Source: Polaromonas sp.
GTDB lineage: Bacteria; Pseudomonadota; Gammaproteobacteria; Burkholderiales; Burkholderiaceae_C
Direction of reading: 5' to 3'
Assembly (NCBI GenBank): GCA_021737975.1
Contig: JAIPCZ010000016.1
Span: forward strand, 1-50,293
Length of the DNA: 50,293 nucleotides
Positions 47,080-50,293 of the stretch are shown here, one piece after another. Every line of letters starts with the position of its first letter. The first letter of the stretch is position 1. The position numbers and the translations under genes were made by a program. The notes under the pieces are model-generated. The model ran no database searches. It was not told where the DNA came from and saw nothing but the letters and a program-made list of their open reading frames with translations.

Positions 47080-48030
47080 TCACACCAACCAGCCCACCAG
47101 CGACATCACCAGTGTGATGGTGGCCAGCCCGAGCACCGTGGACACCGCCATGCTGGCCGTGACCAGGTCCTGCGCCACCTCGTAGCGCTGGGCAAACAAA
47201 AAGACGTTGGCGCCGATCGGCAAGGACGCGGTGACGATCATCACGGTCAGGGGCAGGCCGGCCATGCCAAGACTCAGGCCAAGCGCCGCCACCAGCCCCG
47301 GCAGCGCCAGGTTCTTGAGCAGGCTCAGGCCCAGGGCACCGCGCAAGTGCGGGCCCACCTGAACCTGCGTCAGTGTCACGCCCACCAGCACCAGAGCCAC
47401 CGGGCCAAATGCGCTGCCGAGCAGGTGCAGGGGCTTGTCCACCACCTCGGGCAAGCTCAGGCCGGTCTGCGCAAACAACAGGCCCACCATGATGGGCAGA
47501 GGCACCGGGTGAATGATCCCGCTTTTAACCGCGGCCAGCACCGTGAGCGCCATGGGCCTTTGCCCGCCCTGCCCCGCCGCGCGCTCCTCACGGGCGGCCA
47601 CCATCTCGAGGACGATGGTGGCCAGCGTCAGCAGCACCAGTGCGTGCACCGAAATCAGGGTAAAAAGTGTCACCAGCCCGGCTTGCCCGTAGGCCAGCCC
47701 CACCAGCGGAATTCCAATCATCACGGTGTTGCTGAAGGTGCCGGCCAGCGCGAGCACGGCGCCGCGCCGATTCGCGCCCTGCCAAAGCAGCATGCCGCCA
47801 AACAGCAGCAGCGCGGCAACAAAATACATGGCCACGGGCTTGAAATTGAGCTGCTCCACATGCACCGTGCTCATGGTGCGAAACAGCAGCGCCGGCGTGA
47901 GCACCATGAACACCAGGTTGGACAGGTCCTTGATGGCCTCGGCACGGACCCAGCCGGCCCGACCCGCGACAAAGCCGATGCTGATCAGGAGGACGACGGG
48001 CAGCAGGGAAGAAAAAACCGGGTTGTTCAC
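47080..48030 (-). CDS. AEC-family transporter
   Basis: This 316-residue inner-membrane protein belongs to the auxin-efflux-carrier (AEC) family, which includes malonate and other organic-acid carriers. About ten hydrophobic segments are visible, with the family core VPLPIMVGLLFAQTGLSLPE between the two halves and LTVMIVTASLPIGANVFLFAQRY near the end. It uses a GTG start at 48030 (NNPVFSSLLPVVLLISIGF). The stop lies four bases from the convergent TPR gene. The substrate is unknown. Confidence 0.87.
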   Translation of the reverse strand: MNNPVFSSLLPVVLLISIGFVAGRAGWVRAEAIKDLSNLVFMVLTPALLFRTMSTVHVEQLNFKPVAMYFVAALLLFGGMLLWQGANRRGAVLALAGTFSNTVMIGIPLVGLAYGQAGLVTLFTLISVHALVLLTLATIVLEMVAAREERAAGQGGQRPMALTVLAAVKSGIIHPVPLPIMVGLLFAQTGLSLPEVVDKPLHLLGSAFGPVALVLVGVTLTQVQVGPHLRGALGLSLLKNLALPGLVAALGLSLGMAGLPLTVMIVTASLPIGANVFLFAQRYEVAQDLVTASMAVSTVLGLATITLVMSLVGWLV

Positions 48031-48118
48031 GTCAGGGCATCAGCTATAAAAACGCTGATTGTCCCTGACGTTCGCCGGGAAATCGGGGCGGCAAGCCCCG
48101 GGCGCAAGCGCGGGCCTG

Positions 48119-48262
48119 TCACTTGCCGGAATTTTTGGCGCTTTCCGCCATTTTTGACTTCAACACCCCGTAGGCCACACCCAGGCCGACCACGATGGCG
48201 GCAATCACCACGATGCTCATGATGCCGTAGTCGGTCGAAAAAAGGTCTTGAAGTGCTTTCAT
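48119..48262 (-). CDS. Small membrane protein, DUF3149-like
   Basis: This 47-residue protein has the sequence MKALQDLFSTDYGIMSIVV, then a hydrophobic stretch IAAIVVGLGVAYGVL and a basic tail ending SAKNSGK. It has one membrane helix, with the N-terminus probably in the cytoplasm or periplasm by charge alone. The start LFSTDYGIMS closely resembles the DUF3149 family of tiny proteobacterial membrane proteins, which is of unknown function. AGGACG upstream of the ATG is a plausible ribosome site. It lies alone between the AEC gene and the regulator gene. Confidence 0.75.
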   Translation of the reverse strand: MKALQDLFSTDYGIMSIVVIAAIVVGLGVAYGVLKSKMAESAKNSGK

Positions 48263-48393
48263 GTGGGGCGTCCTTACAGAATCTGATCGCAAAGTAAAAA
48301 AATACCGTGAGCGAACTATGCGTCAGCAAAGAAATTTCAAATCTGACCCATATCAACTTTTCTGAAAATAAGGCGGCGCGCGCGGCGCCGGGT

Positions 48394-48924
48394 TCACGCG
48401 GTTTCGTCGGTGGTTTGCGCCGCCGTGGCGCAGTCCACACAAACACCACGCACCGCAAGGTCCAGGCTCAGGCCTTGGTAGCCCAGCACCTTCAGCGCCT
48501 GCAGGGCGTTTTGCGCCGCCACCTCCAGGTCCAGCGCGTTGCCCCGCAAGGCACCCTGCAGGGGCTGGTCACGGTGGCAACTCTGGCACTCGAAATGCGG
48601 CAGCGCGTGCACGCTGGCGGGCATGGCCTGGTAACGCCGCACCCGATGCACATCCACCCGGCACAGCAGCAGGCCAACCTGCGTCAGGCGGTCTATCAGG
48701 CGGTACAGCGTGACCCGGTCGAGCGCGCTGCCCGACTCGCCCTGCCCCTCGGCGACCGCGTCGGTTTGCAGCGCGCTTTGCAATTGGGCGTGGGTGTAAC
48801 TGGTGTCCGGATGGGCCAGCATCCAGCCCAGCACCCGACGCGCGGCGGCCGTGCGACGCAAGCCGTGGGCGGACAGCAAGGCATCGATCGGGTCGACAGG
48901 CGTTGAAGAAAGCACGGCAGGCAT
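48394..48924 (-). CDS. Fur-family regulator, probably Zur
   Basis: This 176-residue protein has the Fur winged helix (RRTAAARRVLGWMLAHPDTSY, then ALDRVTLYRLIDRLTQVGLL) and zinc-binding cysteines in FECQSCHRD and RGVCVDCAT. The N-terminus is extended. The start ATG at 48924 was chosen because the longer frame runs through the operator. Its placement divergent from a metal ABC transporter with a histidine-rich protein fits a zinc-uptake regulator (Zur) rather than iron Fur. It should repress the transporter when zinc is plentiful. Confidence 0.85.
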   Translation of the reverse strand: MPAVLSSTPVDPIDALLSAHGLRRTAAARRVLGWMLAHPDTSYTHAQLQSALQTDAVAEGQGESGSALDRVTLYRLIDRLTQVGLLLCRVDVHRVRRYQAMPASVHALPHFECQSCHRDQPLQGALRGNALDLEVAAQNALQALKVLGYQGLSLDLAVRGVCVDCATAAQTTDETA

Positions 48925-48968
48925 GAGGCTGGTTTCTGGTGACGAATATTTTTGGCTAAGGCTATTAT

Positions 48969-49009
48969 TGCAATTGAGTTGCATTAAACTCAAGCGCAAC
49001 TCAATTGCA
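48969..49009. promoter_or_regulatory. Twin inverted repeat, probable Zur operator
   Basis: TGCAATTGAGTTGC (48969-48982) is matched exactly in inverted order by GCAACTCAATTGCA (48996-49009), a 14-bp perfect inverted repeat. Each arm is itself nearly palindromic (TGCAA...TTGCA), so two dimers could bind. The site lies in the divergent gap between the Zur-like gene and the transporter operon, which is AT-rich. Confidence 0.8.
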
Positions 49010-49039
49010 TTATTGCAGCAAATTATTTTTTATCACGCC

Positions 49040-49237
49040 ATGACGCACCCACCCTCGCAACACCGGCATGAACACGGCATCCCGCACGGACATGCGGACC
49101 ATCCCGAGGCAACATCGCCCCGGCGCCCGAGTGTGCTGGCCTGGCCGGCCTGGCGCCGGGTGCTGGCAGTGCTGCCGCTGGTGCTGGCCCTGTGGCTGGC
49201 GGTGTGGTGGGCGCACATGGGGGCGAGCCCGTGGTAA
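49040..49237 (+). CDS. Small histidine-rich single-span membrane protein
   Basis: This 65-residue protein has a His-rich N-terminus (HRHEHGIPHGHADHPE, residues 8-23) and one hydrophobic helix (VLAVLPLVLALWLAVWW). It is the first gene after the Zur-type operator. The His-rich stretch could bind zinc at the membrane, as a buffer or donor for the transporter. The chosen ATG at 49040 is preceded by an AT-rich stretch and no strong ribosome site. The stop overlaps the GTG start of the ATPase gene by seven bases. No family name is known to me. Confidence 0.75.
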   Translation: MTHPPSQHRHEHGIPHGHADHPEATSPRRPSVLAWPAWRRVLAVLPLVLALWLAVWWAHMGASPW

Positions 49238-49968
49238 GGTTTGACAACCTGACGGTGAGTTACCGCCAGCACCCGGCCCTGCACCATATCAGCGGGCAAT
49301 TTGCCACCGGCTCACTCACCGCCGTGATCGGCCCCAACGGCTCAGGCAAAAGCACCCTGCTCAAAAGCATCATGGGCCTGCTGAAGCCCTCGGGAGGCCG
49401 CGTTCACACGAGCACCCCGCGCGAGCGCATCGCCTACCTGCCGCAAATGACCGAGATCGACCGCAGCTTTCCCATGCCGGTGCGAGACTGTGTGCTGCTG
49501 GGCTGCTGGAACGCCCTGGGGGCCTGGGGCGGCGTCAATGCCGACATGGTCGCCCGTGCCGAGGCCGCCATTCGAAGCGTCGGGCTCGAGGGCTTTGAGG
49601 AACGCACGGTGGGGTCGCTGTCAAGCGGGCAATTTCAGCGTGTGCTCTTTGCCCGCCTGCTGGTGCAGGACGCCGACCTGATCCTGCTCGACGAGCCCTT
49701 CAGCGCCATGGACTCGCGCACCACCGCCGCGCTGCTCGAACTCATCAAACAATGGCACGCCGAGGGCCGCACCGTGATCGCCGTGCTGCACGACGACGCG
49801 CAGGTGCGCGCCCACTTCGGGCAGGCGGTGCTGCTCGCGCGCGAGCTGGTGGCCTGGGGCGACACAGCCCAAGTGCTGACAGAAACCCATCTGCAGCGCG
49901 CGCGCACCCTGGCCGAGGCCTGGGACGACAGCGCCGACATTTGCCACAGCGACGAGGCCGCCGCATGA
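49231..49968 (+). CDS. Metal ABC transporter ATP-binding protein (ZnuC/AztA-like)
   Basis: This 245-residue ATPase powers metal uptake. Walker A GPNGSGKST is at residues 34-42, the Q loop is in IAYLPQMTEIDRSF, the signature is SLSSGQFQRVLFARLL, and Walker B is LILLDEPFSA followed by AVLHDDAQV. The segment EIDRSFPMPVRDCVLLGCW resembles AztA-type zinc transporters. The GTG at 49231 was chosen because the ATPase fold begins there and GGGGGCGAG precedes it. A second GTG at 49192 is also in frame. The stop overlaps the permease start by four bases. Confidence 0.88.
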   Translation: MVRFDNLTVSYRQHPALHHISGQFATGSLTAVIGPNGSGKSTLLKSIMGLLKPSGGRVHTSTPRERIAYLPQMTEIDRSFPMPVRDCVLLGCWNALGAWGGVNADMVARAEAAIRSVGLEGFEERTVGSLSSGQFQRVLFARLLVQDADLILLDEPFSAMDSRTTAALLELIKQWHAEGRTVIAVLHDDAQVRAHFGQAVLLARELVAWGDTAQVLTETHLQRARTLAEAWDDSADICHSDEAAA

Positions 49969-50293
49969 TGGCGCTGTGGGACTGGGTGATCGGCCCGTTC
50001 GCCGAATTTTCCTTCATGCGCCGCGCGCTGGTGGCCACGCTCGCGCTTGCCGTGAGCGCCGCCCCGCTCGGCGTCTTCCTGACGCTGCGGCGCATGAGCT
50101 TGCTCCGTGACGCCATCAGTCACGCGGTGCTGCCCGGTGGGGCCATTGGCTTCATGTTTTCCGGCCTGTCGCTGACCGCCATGGCCGCCGGCGGTGTGAT
50201 CTCGGGGCTGCTGGCCGGCGGCCTGGCCGGGTTCATCAGCCGCTTCACCCCCCTCAAGGAAGACGCCAGCCTCCCCGCCATCTACCTCCTGGC
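49965..50293 (+). CDS. Metal ABC transporter permease (3' end cut by window)
   Basis: The first 109 residues of an ABC-3 (ZnuB/MntB-type) permease are present. They begin MMALWDWVIGPFAEFSFMRR and include the conserved LRRMSLLRDAISHAVLPG segment, then the membrane stretch LSLTAMAAGGVISGLLAGG. The reading frame runs off the end of the window. It overlaps the ATPase stop by four bases. A periplasmic binding protein should follow outside the window. Confidence 0.9.
   Translation, partial: MMALWDWVIGPFAEFSFMRRALVATLALAVSAAPLGVFLTLRRMSLLRDAISHAVLPGGAIGFMFSGLSLTAMAAGGVISGLLAGGLAGFISRFTPLKEDASLPAIYLL

Overview
This window looks like a chromosomal segment from a high-GC betaproteobacterium of the order Burkholderiales, most likely family Comamonadaceae and close to Rhodoferax or Polaromonas. 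That placement is inferred from gene content and order: a CysI/DUF934/CysH/CysD/CysN block, divergent trmJ and suhB, a DUF1631 protein behind ettA, and an edd-eda pair. I could not run a database search. The content is mostly housekeeping. No rRNA, tRNA, CRISPR array, prophage or intact insertion sequence was found.

Layout. Positions 1-3463 hold most of smc on the minus strand. A two-gene chromate-transporter pair follows (3621-4852). Next is an assimilatory sulfur block on the plus strand (4938-11383): a TauE/SafE permease, a sulfite reductase haemoprotein, DUF934, an iron-sulfur APS-type reductase, and the two ATP sulfurylase subunits. fdxA and a ferredoxin-NADP reductase lie directly downstream (11485-12953), with cysE converging on them. 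No flavoprotein subunit (cysJ) and no APS kinase (cysC) are present here. The local genes therefore suggest sulfate -> APS -> sulfite -> sulfide, with electrons from NADPH through the reductase and ferredoxin, and CysE supplying O-acetylserine.

Positions 13.8-24.6 kb carry trmJ, suhB, galE, relA, a hydrolase, a 3-hydroxybutyrate dehydrogenase, a DsrE-type lipoprotein, a SIMPL-domain protein and an OmpR/EnvZ-type two-component pair. Positions 24.6-33.2 kb carry a YgiQ-type radical SAM gene containing an in-frame palindromic repeat, a Doc/AbrB toxin-antitoxin pair, a LON-domain protein, an oxidoreductase, an acyltransferase, a MOSC protein, a lipase-like hydrolase, rpsU and yqeY. Positions 33.2-44.9 kb carry a DUF1631 gene, ettA, a RhlE-type helicase, a cupin, a MarR regulator divergent from a thioesterase-gloA pair, the Entner-Doudoroff genes eda and edd, and pdxH.

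The last 5 kb hold an octaheme hydroxylamine-oxidoreductase-like cytochrome c followed by a periplasmic TPR protein, an AEC transporter and a 47-residue membrane protein. They end with a Zur-like regulator divergent from a metal ABC transporter operon that starts with a small histidine-rich membrane protein and runs off the window.

The main non-genic signals are a dispersed REP/MITE-like element (two copies share 38 identical consecutive bases), a second palindromic repeat embedded in the ygiQ reading frame, a structured 312-bp leader before cysN, and operator-like repeats upstream of edd, the marR/thioesterase pair and the zur/transporter pair.
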